Source: Pseudomonas sp. H3(2019) (GTDB lineage: Bacteria > Pseudomonadota > Gammaproteobacteria > Pseudomonadales > Pseudomonadaceae). From it: 64,000 nucleotides of DNA. A model generated the notes under the pieces. It was not told the DNA's origin. It was given only the letters and a program-made list of their open reading frames with translations, and did not search any database. Both the position numbers and the translations under genes were made by a program. The DNA lies in assembly GCF_007713465.1 (NCBI RefSeq), contig NZ_VMSG01000024.1, positions 32,309 through 96,308 of the forward strand, written 5' to 3'. Shown one piece after another: positions 16,289-24,591 of this stretch (position 1 is its first letter; the number at the start of each line of letters is the position of its first letter).

Positions 16289-18013
16289 ATGAATAGATCT
16301 TCCGCGTTGCTCCTCGCTTTTGTCTTCCTCAGCGGCTGCCAGGCCTTGGCACCCGTTTCGCCGAGCGGTACCCCGCCGGTCGAAGGCAGCACGAAGGCCC
16401 CTGAAAAGCCCAAGGTTTACAGCTCGTTCAGCGAAGACACGATCTTCAGCCTGCTGAGCGCGGAACTGGCTGGCCAGCGCAATCGTTTCGACATTGCCCT
16501 GGACAACTACGTTACCCAGGCCGTCAACACCCAGGACCCGGGCATCTCCGAGCGAGCCTTTCGCATCGCCGAATACCTGGGCGCCGATCAGGCAGCGCTT
16601 GATAGCTCGCTGATCTGGGCAAAAAACGCGCCGAACGACCTCGAAGCACAGCGCGCCGCCGCCGTGCAACTGGCCCGGGCCGGGCGTTATGACGACTCCA
16701 TGGCTTATATGGAGAAGGTTCTGCTGGGCAAGGGCGATACTCACTTCGACTTCCTCGCTCTGTCCGCGGCCGATACCGATCAGGACACCCGCAACGGCCT
16801 GATGAAAAGTTTTGACCGTTTGCTGCTGCGCCATCCGAAAAATAGCCAACTAATTTTCGGCAAGGCCCTGTTGCTGCAACAGGACGGTGACACCAAGGGT
16901 GCACTGGCGCTGCTTGAGAAAAACCCTCCGCAAGACGGTGAAATCGCCCCGATTCTGTTGCGCGCTCGCCTGCTGCAAAGCCTTAACCGTGGCAAAGAAG
17001 CGCTGCCGCTGCTGGAAAAAAGCATCCGCAAATACCCGGACGACAAACGCTTGCGCCTGACGTATGCCCGGATGCTGGTCGAACAGGACCGCATGGACGA
17101 CGCCAAAGAGCAGTTCTCAAGCCTGGTCCAGCAGTATCCGGAAGACGACGAGTTGCGCTATTCCCTGGCACTGGTTTGCCTGGAAGCCAAGGCCTGGAAG
17201 GAGGCCAAGGGTTACCTGGAAGACCTGATCGCCCGGGAAAGCCATGTCGACTCGGCCCACCTGAACCTGGGTCGCATCGCCGAAGAACGCAACGACCCGC
17301 AAGGCGCCCTGATCGAGTACGCACTGGTCGGCCCGGGCAACGACTATTTGCCGGCGCAACTGCGTCAGTCCGACATCCTGATAAACAACGGACGCACCGC
17401 CGAAGCCCAAAGCCGTTTGGCCAGGGCACGCGACGAACAACCGGATTACGCGATCCAGCTGTATCTGATCGAAGCCGAAACCCTGTCTGCCAACAAGCAG
17501 GATGATCGCGCCTGGGCCGTTCTCGATAAAGGCTTGAAGCAGTATCCGGACGATCTGAACCTGCTCTACACCCGGGCCATGCTCGCGGAAAAACGCAATG
17601 ACCTGGCGCAGATGGAAAAAGACCTGCGACTGATCATCAAGCGTGATCCGGACAACGCCATGGCGCTGAATGCCCTTGGTTACACCCTGTCCGACCGCAC
17701 CACGCGTTATGACGAAGCCAAGACCTTGATCGAGCACGCGCACCAGCTGAACCCGGAAGACCCGGCCGTTCTCGACAGCCTCGGCTGGGTGAATTACCGC
17801 CTGGGCAACCTCGATGTAGCCGAACGCTACTTGCGCCAGGCCCTGGAGCGCTTCCCAGATCAGGAAGTCGCGGCGCACCTGGGTGAAGTCCTGTGGGCAA
17901 ACGGCAAGCAACGCGAAGCCAAACAAATCTGGGGCAAATTCCTCAAGGAACAACCCGACAGCCCTACCCTGCGCAGCACCATCAAGCGCCTGACCGGTTC
18001 CGAGACTCTTTAA
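16289..18013 (+). CDS. TPR-repeat outer-membrane lipoprotein
   Basis: A 574-residue lipoprotein: residues 1-17 MNRSSALLLAFVFLSGC end in a lipobox (LSGC), so Cys17 is the likely acylation site. The rest is a long string of tetratricopeptide repeats, easiest to see after residue 230 (PLLEKSIRKYPDDKRLRL, LNALGYTLSDRTTRYDEA, DSLGWVNYRLGNLDVAERY). Such proteins act as scaffolds. It is 4 nt upstream of lolB, and this gene order is conserved in Pseudomonas, which suggests but does not show a role in envelope assembly. Confidence 0.88.
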   Translation: MNRSSALLLAFVFLSGCQALAPVSPSGTPPVEGSTKAPEKPKVYSSFSEDTIFSLLSAELAGQRNRFDIALDNYVTQAVNTQDPGISERAFRIAEYLGADQAALDSSLIWAKNAPNDLEAQRAAAVQLARAGRYDDSMAYMEKVLLGKGDTHFDFLALSAADTDQDTRNGLMKSFDRLLLRHPKNSQLIFGKALLLQQDGDTKGALALLEKNPPQDGEIAPILLRARLLQSLNRGKEALPLLEKSIRKYPDDKRLRLTYARMLVEQDRMDDAKEQFSSLVQQYPEDDELRYSLALVCLEAKAWKEAKGYLEDLIARESHVDSAHLNLGRIAEERNDPQGALIEYALVGPGNDYLPAQLRQSDILINNGRTAEAQSRLARARDEQPDYAIQLYLIEAETLSANKQDDRAWAVLDKGLKQYPDDLNLLYTRAMLAEKRNDLAQMEKDLRLIIKRDPDNAMALNALGYTLSDRTTRYDEAKTLIEHAHQLNPEDPAVLDSLGWVNYRLGNLDVAERYLRQALERFPDQEVAAHLGEVLWANGKQREAKQIWGKFLKEQPDSPTLRSTIKRLTGSETL

Positions 18014-18017
18014 AATC

Positions 18018-18635
18018 ATGCTTTTGCGCCACATCATCGTTTTCAGCTTCATCGCCCTGCTCGCCGGTTGCGCGGGCTTTGGCGCCCGTGAGTCCGTCGA
18101 GGGCCACGGCAATCCCGCGCAATGGCGCGAGCACAAACAGCAATTGACCAGCCTCGACGGCTGGCAAATCAACGGCAAGGTCGGTATCCGGGCCCCGAAA
18201 GATTCGGGCAGCGGCACTGTGTTCTGGCTGCAACGACAGGACTACTACGATATTCGCCTGTCCGGCCCGCTGGGTCGCGGCGCAGCACGCTTGACCGGTC
18301 GTCCCGGCCAGGTGTCGCTGGAAGTGGCCAACCAGGGTCGCTTTGAGGCACCAACGCCCGAAGCCCTGCTCGAAGAACAGCTGGGCTGGAAGCTGCCGGT
18401 CTCGCATTTGGTCTGGTGGGTTCGCGGATTGCCCGCGCCTGACAGCAAAAGCCGCCTGAACCTGGATGCCGACAGTCGCCTGGCCACGCTCGAGCAGGAT
18501 GGCTGGCAAGTCGAGTACCTCAGCTACATCCAGCAAAACGGTTATTGGCTGCCCGAGCGGATCAAACTGCACGGCACCGACCTTGATGTCACGCTGGTGA
18601 TCAAGGACTGGCAACCTCGCAAACTGGGGCAATGA
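18018..18635 (+). CDS. lolB: Outer-membrane lipoprotein receptor LolB
   Basis: Accepts lipoproteins from LolA and inserts them into the outer membrane. The 205-residue product has a lipoprotein signal ending LLAGC (Cys18) and the LolB-type beta barrel (WQINGKVGIRAPKDSGSG, FWLQRQDYYDIRLSGPLGRGAARL, WWVRGLPAP). The hydrophobic loop expected for membrane targeting is represented by the SGPLGRGAAR region. It sits between the TPR lipoprotein and ispE, 1 nt from the latter, as is common in gammaproteobacteria. Confidence 0.93.
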   Translation: MLLRHIIVFSFIALLAGCAGFGARESVEGHGNPAQWREHKQQLTSLDGWQINGKVGIRAPKDSGSGTVFWLQRQDYYDIRLSGPLGRGAARLTGRPGQVSLEVANQGRFEAPTPEALLEEQLGWKLPVSHLVWWVRGLPAPDSKSRLNLDADSRLATLEQDGWQVEYLSYIQQNGYWLPERIKLHGTDLDVTLVIKDWQPRKLGQ

Positions 18636-18636
18636 C

Positions 18637-19488
18637 ATGCCAGCCACTCGCCTGACCCTGCCCTCGCCGGCAAAACTGAATTTGATGCTGCACATCCTCG
18701 GTCGCCGTGAAGACGGCTACCACGAGTTGCAGACGCTGTTTCAATTTCTCGATTACGGCGACGAAATCACCTTCGCCGTACGCAATGACGGTGTCATTCA
18801 CCTGCACACCGAGTTCGAAGGCGTCCCTCACGACAGCAATCTGATCGTCAAAGCCGCCAAAAAACTTCAGGAGCAATCCGGTTGTTCGCTGGGCATTGAT
18901 ATCTGGATCGAAAAAATCCTGCCCATGGGCGGTGGAATCGGTGGTGGCAGTTCGAATGCGGCCACCACGTTGCTGGGCCTCAATCACCTCTGGCAGCTGG
19001 GCTGGAATGAGGATCAACTGGCCACGCTGGGCCTGACGCTCGGCGCCGACGTCCCGGTTTTCGTGCGTGGGCACGCGGCTTTCGCCGAAGGAGTGGGAGA
19101 AAAGCTCACCCCTGTAGACCCGGAAGAACCGTGGTATCTCGTACTGGTGCCGCAAGTATCTGTAAGTACAGCAGAAATTTTTTCAGATCCGCTGTTGACA
19201 CGTAACTCTTCTCCCATTAAAGTGCGCCCCGTTCCCAAGGGAAACAGTCGAAATGACTGCTTACCGGTGGTAACAAGGCGTTATCCAGAAGTATGTAACG
19301 CTTTGAATTTGTTAGGTAAATTTACCGAAGCAAAACTCACCGGAACTGGAAGTTGTGTGTTTGGGGGCTTCCCAAGCAAAGCTGAAGCTGATAAAGTCTC
19401 GGCCCTTCTTACAGAGACCCTTACAGGATTTGTAGCAAAAGGAAGCAACGTTTCGATGTTGCATCGCAAGCTGCAAAGTCTGCTCTAA
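18637..19488 (+). CDS. ispE: 4-diphosphocytidyl-2-C-methyl-D-erythritol kinase
   Basis: ATP-dependent kinase of the MEP isoprenoid pathway. The 283-residue protein has the GHMP-kinase phosphate loop PMGGGIGGGSSNAATTL and the N-terminal PSPAKLNLMLHILGRREDGYHEL with the active-site Lys and His. The last third is richer in A+T than its surroundings and contains a strong-looking promoter at 19195-19223 that points to the downstream tRNA. It is 1 nt after lolB. Confidence 0.96.
   Translation: MPATRLTLPSPAKLNLMLHILGRREDGYHELQTLFQFLDYGDEITFAVRNDGVIHLHTEFEGVPHDSNLIVKAAKKLQEQSGCSLGIDIWIEKILPMGGGIGGGSSNAATTLLGLNHLWQLGWNEDQLATLGLTLGADVPVFVRGHAAFAEGVGEKLTPVDPEEPWYLVLVPQVSVSTAEIFSDPLLTRNSSPIKVRPVPKGNSRNDCLPVVTRRYPEVCNALNLLGKFTEAKLTGTGSCVFGGFPSKAEADKVSALLTETLTGFVAKGSNVSMLHRKLQSLL
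19195..19223 (+). promoter_or_regulatory. Promoter inside ispE with GC-rich discriminator
   Basis: TTGACA (19195-19200), a 17-bp spacer and TAAAGT (19218-19223) are followed at once by GCGCCCCG. A GC-rich discriminator is the mark of stable-RNA promoters under stringent control. No gene start follows before tRNA-Gln at 19525 and prs at 19646, so it most likely drives these, leaving a leader of about 295 nt to be removed. Confidence 0.65.
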
Positions 19489-19524
19489 AAGAACCGGGTA
19501 CTGGGTACTCGTTGCAACAGATAC

Positions 19525-19599
19525 AGGGGCGTCGCCAAGCGGTAAGGCAGCAGGTTTTGATCCTGCCATGCGTTGGTTCGAATCCAGCCGCCCCTGCCA
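19525..19599 (+). tRNA. tRNA-Gln (anticodon TTG)
   Basis: A 75-nt cloverleaf: acceptor AGGGGCG (19525-19531) pairs with CGCCCCT (19589-19595), discriminator G, encoded CCA at 19597-19599. The anticodon loop TTTTGAT (19555-19561) has TTG at 19557-19559, and the T-arm carries GGTTCGAATCC. It lies between ispE and prs, a position I recall as conserved in Pseudomonas. Confidence 0.96.
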
Positions 19600-19645
19600 T
19601 TTTCCTATACTCATCCAGGTTACCCTCAGCCTTCAGGTACTGCGC

Positions 19646-20587
19646 GTGTCCAAGATGATGGTCTTTACGGGGAACGCTAACCCCGATCTGGCTCGGCGTG
19701 TCGTACGTCAGCTGCATATCCCTCTCGGTGACATTTCTGTCGGCAAGTTCTCCGACGGCGAAATCACTGCTGAGATCAATGAAAACGTCCGCGGTAAAGA
19801 CGTCTTCATTATTCAGCCGACTTGCGCTCCGACCAACGATAACCTGATGGAACTCGTCGTGATGGCTGATGCCTTCCGTCGTTCCTCAGCCACTCGAATC
19901 ACTGCGGTGATCCCCTACTTTGGTTATGCCCGTCAGGATCGCCGTCCGCGTTCCGCACGTGTGGCTATCAGCGCGAAAGTCGTCGCTGACATGCTTACCG
20001 TAGTCGGCATCGATCGTGTTCTCACGGTTGATTTGCATGCTGACCAGATCCAGGGTTTCTTCGATATTCCGGTAGATAACATCTACGGCTCCCCGGTACT
20101 GGTGGATGACATTGAAGATCAACGCTTCGAAAACCTGATGATCGTGTCCCCGGACATTGGCGGCGTCGTGCGTGCACGTGCTGTTGCCAAATCCCTGGGC
20201 GTGGATCTCGGGATCATCGACAAGCGCCGTGAGAAAGCCAATCACTCTGAAGTGATGCATATCATCGGTGATGTCGAAGGGCGTACCTGTATTCTGGTTG
20301 ACGACATGGTCGATACCGCCGGCACTCTGTGCCACGCGGCTAAAGCCTTGAAAGAGCATGGCGCTGCCAAAGTCTTTGCCTACTGCACACACCCTGTGCT
20401 GTCGGGTCGGGCCATCGAAAACATTGAAAATTCCGTGCTGGACGAGCTGGTGGTGACTAACACCATCCCGCTGTCCGCTGCAGCACAAGCCTGTGCACGT
20501 ATCCGTCAACTGGATATCGCACCGGTAGTTGCCGAAGCGGTTCGCCGCATCAGCAACGAAGAATCGATCAGCGCGATGTTCCGCTAA
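19646..20587 (+). CDS. prs: Ribose-phosphate pyrophosphokinase
   Basis: Makes PRPP from ribose-5-phosphate and ATP, feeding hpt and upp above as well as purine, pyrimidine, His and Trp synthesis. The 313-residue product starts at GTG 19646 (MSKMMVFTGNANPD); the longer open frame would run back through the tRNA. Motifs: the divalent-metal/ATP segment DLHADQIQGFFDIPVDN and the PRPP loop CILVDDMVDTAGTL. It starts 46 nt after the tRNA and ends at a strong terminator. Confidence 0.96.
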   Translation: MSKMMVFTGNANPDLARRVVRQLHIPLGDISVGKFSDGEITAEINENVRGKDVFIIQPTCAPTNDNLMELVVMADAFRRSSATRITAVIPYFGYARQDRRPRSARVAISAKVVADMLTVVGIDRVLTVDLHADQIQGFFDIPVDNIYGSPVLVDDIEDQRFENLMIVSPDIGGVVRARAVAKSLGVDLGIIDKRREKANHSEVMHIIGDVEGRTCILVDDMVDTAGTLCHAAKALKEHGAAKVFAYCTHPVLSGRAIENIENSVLDELVVTNTIPLSAAAQACARIRQLDIAPVVAEAVRRISNEESISAMFR

Positions 20588-20623
20588 GGGCCCTGCCCTT
20601 CGGATACATCTCGATGACGAAAA

Positions 20624-20664
20624 GCGCCCCGCCCCGGCATAACCTGTCGGGGCGGGGCTTTTTT
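20624..20664 (+). terminator. Rho-independent terminator after prs
   Basis: GCCCCGCCCCG (20626-20636) pairs with CGGGGCGGGGC (20648-20658), an 11-bp GC stem with an 11-nt loop, followed by TTTTTT. It separates prs from rplY, which therefore needs its own promoter in the next 65 bp. Confidence 0.93.
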
Positions 20665-20729
20665 GCCCATATCGCCTTTAGCGCTGGTCGCAAACGCTGG
20701 GGCGAATGTGGTTATTTTGGAGATACAAC

Positions 20730-21326
20730 ATGAACGAATTTACTCTGAATGCTGAAGTGCGTTCCGACCTGGGGAAAGGTGCGAGCCGCCGCCTGCGTCG
20801 TCTCGCAAGCCTGGTTCCAGCTGTAGTTTACGGTGGCGAAAAAGCCCCTGAATCCATCAGCATGCTGGCCAAAGAAGTTGCCAAACTGCTCGAAAACGAA
20901 GCGGCTTACAGCCACATCATCGAGCTGAACGTTGGCGGCACCAAGCAAAACGTAATCATCAAAGCTCTGCAGCGTCACCCGGCCAAAGGCCACGTGATGC
21001 ACGCTGACTTCGTACGCGTTGTTGCTGGTCAGAAACTGTCCGCTCACGTTCCTGTGCACTTCATCAACGAAGCTGCTGCAGTGAAAAAAGGCGGCGAAAT
21101 TTCGCACGTTGTTGCTGAAGTTGAAGTTTCCTGCCTGCCAAAAGACCTGCCTGAATTCATCGAAGTCGACCTGGCTGACGCCGAAATCGGTTCGATCATT
21201 CACCTGTCCAACATCAAGGCCCCTAAAGGCGTTGAATTTGTTGCTCTGGCTCACGGTAACGACCTGGCAGTTGCCAACGTTCACGCTCCACGTGTTGCTC
21301 CAGCTGCAGAAGGCGCTGCAGAGTAA
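20730..21326 (+). CDS. rplY: 50S ribosomal protein L25, long (Ctc/TL5) form
   Basis: Binds 5S rRNA in the large subunit. At 198 residues it is the long form: an N-terminal L25 domain (FTLNAEVRSDLGKGASRRLRR) plus the C-terminal beta domain (LSAHVPVHFINEAAAVKKGG) found in general-stress protein Ctc. ATG 20730 has GGAG ten bases before; the upstream in-frame ATG at 20706 is not needed. Codon choice looks like that of a highly expressed gene. A folded element follows before pth. Confidence 0.95.
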   Translation: MNEFTLNAEVRSDLGKGASRRLRRLASLVPAVVYGGEKAPESISMLAKEVAKLLENEAAYSHIIELNVGGTKQNVIIKALQRHPAKGHVMHADFVRVVAGQKLSAHVPVHFINEAAAVKKGGEISHVVAEVEVSCLPKDLPEFIEVDLADAEIGSIIHLSNIKAPKGVEFVALAHGNDLAVANVHAPRVAPAAEGAAE

Positions 21327-21341
21327 TTCACTCTGTACGCC

Positions 21342-21477
21342 GGAGTGAGAAGTAACATCGCGGACTGGAACGTAGCGAGAAAGCGGGCGGGAACGCGAAG
21401 TTTACATCATGGTAAATGAGCATTTTTCGTCCACTTTCGCCGCACACACCTATTGCAGCGATGTTATCCACCACTCC
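21342..21477 (+). other. Long-range stem structure between rplY and pth
   Basis: Two 20-nt arms, 21342-21361 and 21458-21477, pair as GGAGTG/CACTCC and TAACATCGC/GCGATGTTA around a symmetric 5x5 internal loop. They enclose 96 nt with a smaller hairpin (TTTAC at 21401, GTAAA at 21412) and further imperfect pairing of GCGAGAAAGCGG with CCACTTTCGC. The right arm ends just before the pth ribosome site. It could be an RNA leader element, an attenuator or a dispersed repeat; I do not recognise a named family. Confidence 0.55.
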
Positions 21478-21494
21478 AAAGAAGGGCCCCTGAC

Positions 21495-22079
21495 GTGACT
21501 GCCATCAAACTGATCGTTGGCCTGGGAAATCCAGGCGCCGAATACGAACAGACCCGGCATAACGCAGGGGCCTTTTTTGTTGAGCGCATCGCGCAAGCAC
21601 AAGGCGTCAACCTTGTGGCCGATCGCAAATATTTCGGCCTGACCGGGCGCTTCTCGCATCAGGGTCAGGATGTTCGTCTGTTGATTCCCACCACCTACAT
21701 GAACCGTAGCGGCCAGGCCGTGGCGGCGCTTGCCGGTTTTTTCCGCATCAAGCCGGAAGAAATCCTGGTGGCGCATGACGAACTCGACTTGCCACCCGGC
21801 GTTGCCAAGCTCAAACAGGGCGGCGGGCATGGCGGTCACAACGGGTTGCGCGACATCATCGCGCAACTGGGCAACCAGAATACCTTTCACCGCTTGCGGC
21901 TCGGCATTGGCCACCCAGGCGTTGCCAGTATGGTTTCAAACTTTGTCCTGGGTCGTGCGCCACGCGCCGAACAGGAAAAACTCGATGCCAGCATCGACTT
22001 TGCCCTCGGCGTGCTGCCGGATATCCTCGCCGGAGAATGGAACCGCGCGATGAAAAACCTGCACAGCCAGAAGGCCTGA
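21495..22079 (+). CDS. pth: Peptidyl-tRNA hydrolase
   Basis: Recycles peptidyl-tRNA that falls off ribosomes. The 194-residue protein has the active-site block GLGNPGAEYEQTRHNAG (catalytic His), MNRSGQ, HDELDLPPG and GHGGHNGLRDI. The start is GTG 21495 (MTAIKLIVGLGNPG), preceded by AAAGAAGGG. It follows the rplY gene after a 168-nt structured spacer and precedes ychF by 23 nt, the usual rplY-pth-ychF order. Confidence 0.96.
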   Translation: MTAIKLIVGLGNPGAEYEQTRHNAGAFFVERIAQAQGVNLVADRKYFGLTGRFSHQGQDVRLLIPTTYMNRSGQAVAALAGFFRIKPEEILVAHDELDLPPGVAKLKQGGGHGGHNGLRDIIAQLGNQNTFHRLRLGIGHPGVASMVSNFVLGRAPRAEQEKLDASIDFALGVLPDILAGEWNRAMKNLHSQKA

Positions 22080-22102
22080 CTCTAACTCCTAGGGGAAACA
22101 CC

Positions 22103-23203
22103 ATGGGATTCAATTGCGGCATCGTCGGCCTGCCTAACGTCGGCAAGTCCACCCTGTTCAACGCCCTGACCAAATCCGGTATCGCGGCCGAGAACTTCCC
22201 CTTCTGCACCATCGAGCCGAACAGCGGCATCGTGCCGATGCCGGACCCACGTCTGGAAGCCCTGGCGGCCATCGTCAATCCGAAGCGCATCCTGCCGACC
22301 ACCATGGAATTCGTCGACATCGCTGGCCTGGTTGCCGGCGCCTCGAAAGGTGAAGGCCTGGGCAACAAGTTTCTGGCCAACATCCGCGAAACCGATGCCA
22401 TCGCTCACGTGGTCCGCTGCTTCGAAGACGAGAACGTGATTCACGTCTCCAACAGCGTCGACCCGAAACGCGATATCGAAATCATCGACCTCGAACTGAT
22501 CTTCGCCGACCTCGACAGCTGCGAGAAGCAACTGCAGAAAGTCGCGCGCAACGCCAAGGGCGGTGACAAGGACGCAGTGGTCCAGAAAGGCCTGCTGGAG
22601 CAACTGATCGCTCACTTCACCGAAGGCAAGCCTGCGCGCAGCCTGATGAAGAACATGGGCACCGACGAAAAAGCGGTGATCAAGGGCTTCCACTTGCTGA
22701 CCACCAAGCCGGTCATGTACATCGCCAACGTCGCTGAAGACGGCTTCGAGAACAACCCGCACCTGGACGTGGTCAAGGCCATCGCCGAAGAAGAAGGCGC
22801 CGTGGTTGTGCCGGTCTGCAACAAGATCGAAGCGGAAATCGCCGAGCTTGAAGACGGCGAAGAAAAAGACATGTTCCTCGAAGCCCTGGGCCTCGAAGAA
22901 CCTGGCCTGAACCGCGTAATCCGCGCTGGCTACGAAATGCTGCACCTGCAGACCTACTTCACCGCCGGTGTTGAAGAAGTCCGCGCCTGGACCGTCCGCG
23001 TCGGTGCCACCGCACCACAAGCCGCTGGCGTGATCCACACCGACTTCGAGAAAGGCTTCATCCGCGCCGAAGTCATCGCCTACAACGACTTCATCCAGTA
23101 CAAGGGCGAAGCCGGTACCAAAGAAGCCGGTAAATGGCGTCTGGAAGGCAAGGATTACATCGTCAAAGACGGCGATGTGATGCACTTCCGCTTCAACGTC
23201 TAA
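22103..23203 (+). CDS. ychF: Ribosome-binding ATPase YchF (Obg family)
   Basis: A 366-residue P-loop protein with GLPNVGKSTLFNALT (Walker A), the switch segment NFPFCTIEPN, and DIAGLV. The base-specificity motif is NVAE in MYIANVAEDG instead of the NKxD of true GTPases, which fits the known ATP preference. The C-terminal TGS domain is present (GATAPQAAGVIHTDFEKGFIRAEV). Start ATG 22103 is preceded by AGGGGAAA. It ends at a terminator. Confidence 0.96.
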   Translation: MGFNCGIVGLPNVGKSTLFNALTKSGIAAENFPFCTIEPNSGIVPMPDPRLEALAAIVNPKRILPTTMEFVDIAGLVAGASKGEGLGNKFLANIRETDAIAHVVRCFEDENVIHVSNSVDPKRDIEIIDLELIFADLDSCEKQLQKVARNAKGGDKDAVVQKGLLEQLIAHFTEGKPARSLMKNMGTDEKAVIKGFHLLTTKPVMYIANVAEDGFENNPHLDVVKAIAEEEGAVVVPVCNKIEAEIAELEDGEEKDMFLEALGLEEPGLNRVIRAGYEMLHLQTYFTAGVEEVRAWTVRVGATAPQAAGVIHTDFEKGFIRAEVIAYNDFIQYKGEAGTKEAGKWRLEGKDYIVKDGDVMHFRFNV

Positions 23204-23221
23204 CGTTGTTGGAATCAAAGA

Positions 23222-23246
23222 AGCCGCGTTGATTCGCGGCTTTTTT
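23222..23246 (+). terminator. Rho-independent terminator after ychF
   Basis: AGCCGCG (23222-23228), loop TTGATT, CGCGGCT (23235-23241) and then TTTTT. It closes the pth-ychF unit 18 nt after the ychF stop and separates it from the convergent unknown gene. Confidence 0.9.
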
Positions 23247-23276
23247 GTGAGCGTTATATCGACCCGCTATGCGCGA

Positions 23277-23864
23277 CTAGAACAGATAGCCCATGTAGAT
23301 CGCGGCAGCTCCACCGGCCTGCACGCCAGCGTTCATGCCGGCCATGACCACCGCCCCCTTGGCCGACTGCAGCAACTGCCGGTTGACCGTGGAGGAGGCA
23401 ATGAGCGAGGTCGCCGGGTTGGAGCTTAGAACCGCCGCCAACGCCAGCAGCTTGGGATCAAGCCCGAACAACAGGGCCGTGGCCGAACCGCCGACCACCA
23501 GCCCCGCCCCCACTTCGGTATACAGGCAAGGCCCGGTGATGTCGTCACTGGTCAGGTCACGACTGACCAGGGCGTCGCTGACAAACACCTTGCCAGTGCT
23601 GGGAAAAGCCTCCGCCGCACCGGCTGCCCCTACGCTCTTACCCTTGAGCTGGATATTGATCTTGCCGAAACGCGGCAGGCGCGCGCCAAATCCGACCCCC
23701 AACCCGACGCCGCCGTAGCGGTAGCTGACGTTCTCGCCCTGGGGCGAACGCAGGATGATCGAACCGCCACTGCCCGCCACCAAGGCTACGGTCAGACCGC
23801 CGCCGCTGGCGGTCTGATACTGCCAGCGACTCTCATTGAGCGGGATCGGGATGTTGTAGCTCAT
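23277..23864 (-). CDS. Gly/Ala-rich protein of unknown function
   Basis: I do not recognise this 195-residue protein. It starts MSYNIPIPLNESRWQYQ and is unusually rich in Gly, Ala, Ser and Val (GGGLTVALVAGSGGSI, GGVGLGVGFGARLPRFG, AGAAEAFPSTGKV). Two hydrophobic stretches stand out: GAGLVVGGSATALLFGLDPKLLALAAVL and the C-terminal GAVVMAGMNAGVQAGGAAAIYMGYLF. No signal peptide is evident. Such a composition suggests membrane association without a Sec leader. It lies 3 nt downstream of the DUF3592 gene, so the two probably form one unit. Confidence 0.6.
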   Translation of the reverse strand: MSYNIPIPLNESRWQYQTASGGGLTVALVAGSGGSIILRSPQGENVSYRYGGVGLGVGFGARLPRFGKINIQLKGKSVGAAGAAEAFPSTGKVFVSDALVSRDLTSDDITGPCLYTEVGAGLVVGGSATALLFGLDPKLLALAAVLSSNPATSLIASSTVNRQLLQSAKGAVVMAGMNAGVQAGGAAAIYMGYLF

Positions 23865-23867
23865 CGT

Positions 23868-24311
23868 TCAAAGTCCTTTATGTGAATGAACTGCGCCGCG
23901 ACCGCACTGGCGGATGCCCATTAACAGGCCGGCAAGGGTGAACAGCAGACCAATACAACCCAGTACTCCGGGAGTGGCCCACAGTGCGGCAGGGGTATCG
24001 ACCACGGCGCTACTGGCCGGCTGCTCGGGCAGGTAATACACCCGCACCGGCTGATCCTGCCGATAGCCAAAAATAAAGCCGCCCTGGGGGTAGGAAATCT
24101 TTTCACCACTGCTGGTGGTGAAGGCGATTTCGGGATGCGAACCACCGGCATTCAAGTGGCTGACGATGCCATCGGCGGTCTGTGCGTGGGCGAGGAATTC
24201 GCGTCGTTCCAGCGTGAGATTGACGGCAATGCCCAACAAGCCGATACCAATCAGGGCAAAGAGCAGCCCCTGAAGCATCTTCCCGAGGCGTGACGGGGTG
24301 AGGTTAGCCAT
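23868..24311 (-). CDS. DUF3592-type membrane protein
   Basis: A 147-residue protein with two membrane segments, at about residues 12-30 (LQGLLFALIGIGLLGIAVN) and 113-135 (LGCIGLLFTLAGLLMGI). Between them is an extracytoplasmic beta-rich part (FTTSSGEKISYPQGGF, VRVYYLPEQP) of the DUF3592 type. Start ATG 24311 (MANLTPSRLGKML) is chosen because the 99 codons before it lack coding character. It precedes the unknown Gly/Ala-rich gene by 3 nt. Function unknown. Confidence 0.7.
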   Translation of the reverse strand: MANLTPSRLGKMLQGLLFALIGIGLLGIAVNLTLERREFLAHAQTADGIVSHLNAGGSHPEIAFTTSSGEKISYPQGGFIFGYRQDQPVRVYYLPEQPASSAVVDTPAALWATPGVLGCIGLLFTLAGLLMGIRQCGRGAVHSHKGL

Positions 24312-24591
24312 GGCTTGTCTCGGTATTCGTCCATGAAAGAGGGCGGTAGGATAACAAGAAACCACCGGGAAGTGCTTTGTACGACGCAGCAGATAATGCC
24401 TGTTCGAGAATTGCGACGTCCTGACCGAAGCAAGGAAAGTGTCGACGCTCTCGGCCAACCAGGAGCAGACCGAGAGCGGGATCAATGCCGGCCGTCCTTT
24501 ATAGGGTCGAGCTTGCCAGCAAGTGAGATCGGCCAGTTGCCTGGAGGGACCACTTTCGACTGTGGATTCAACCGGTCGCGATGGTTCTGAA

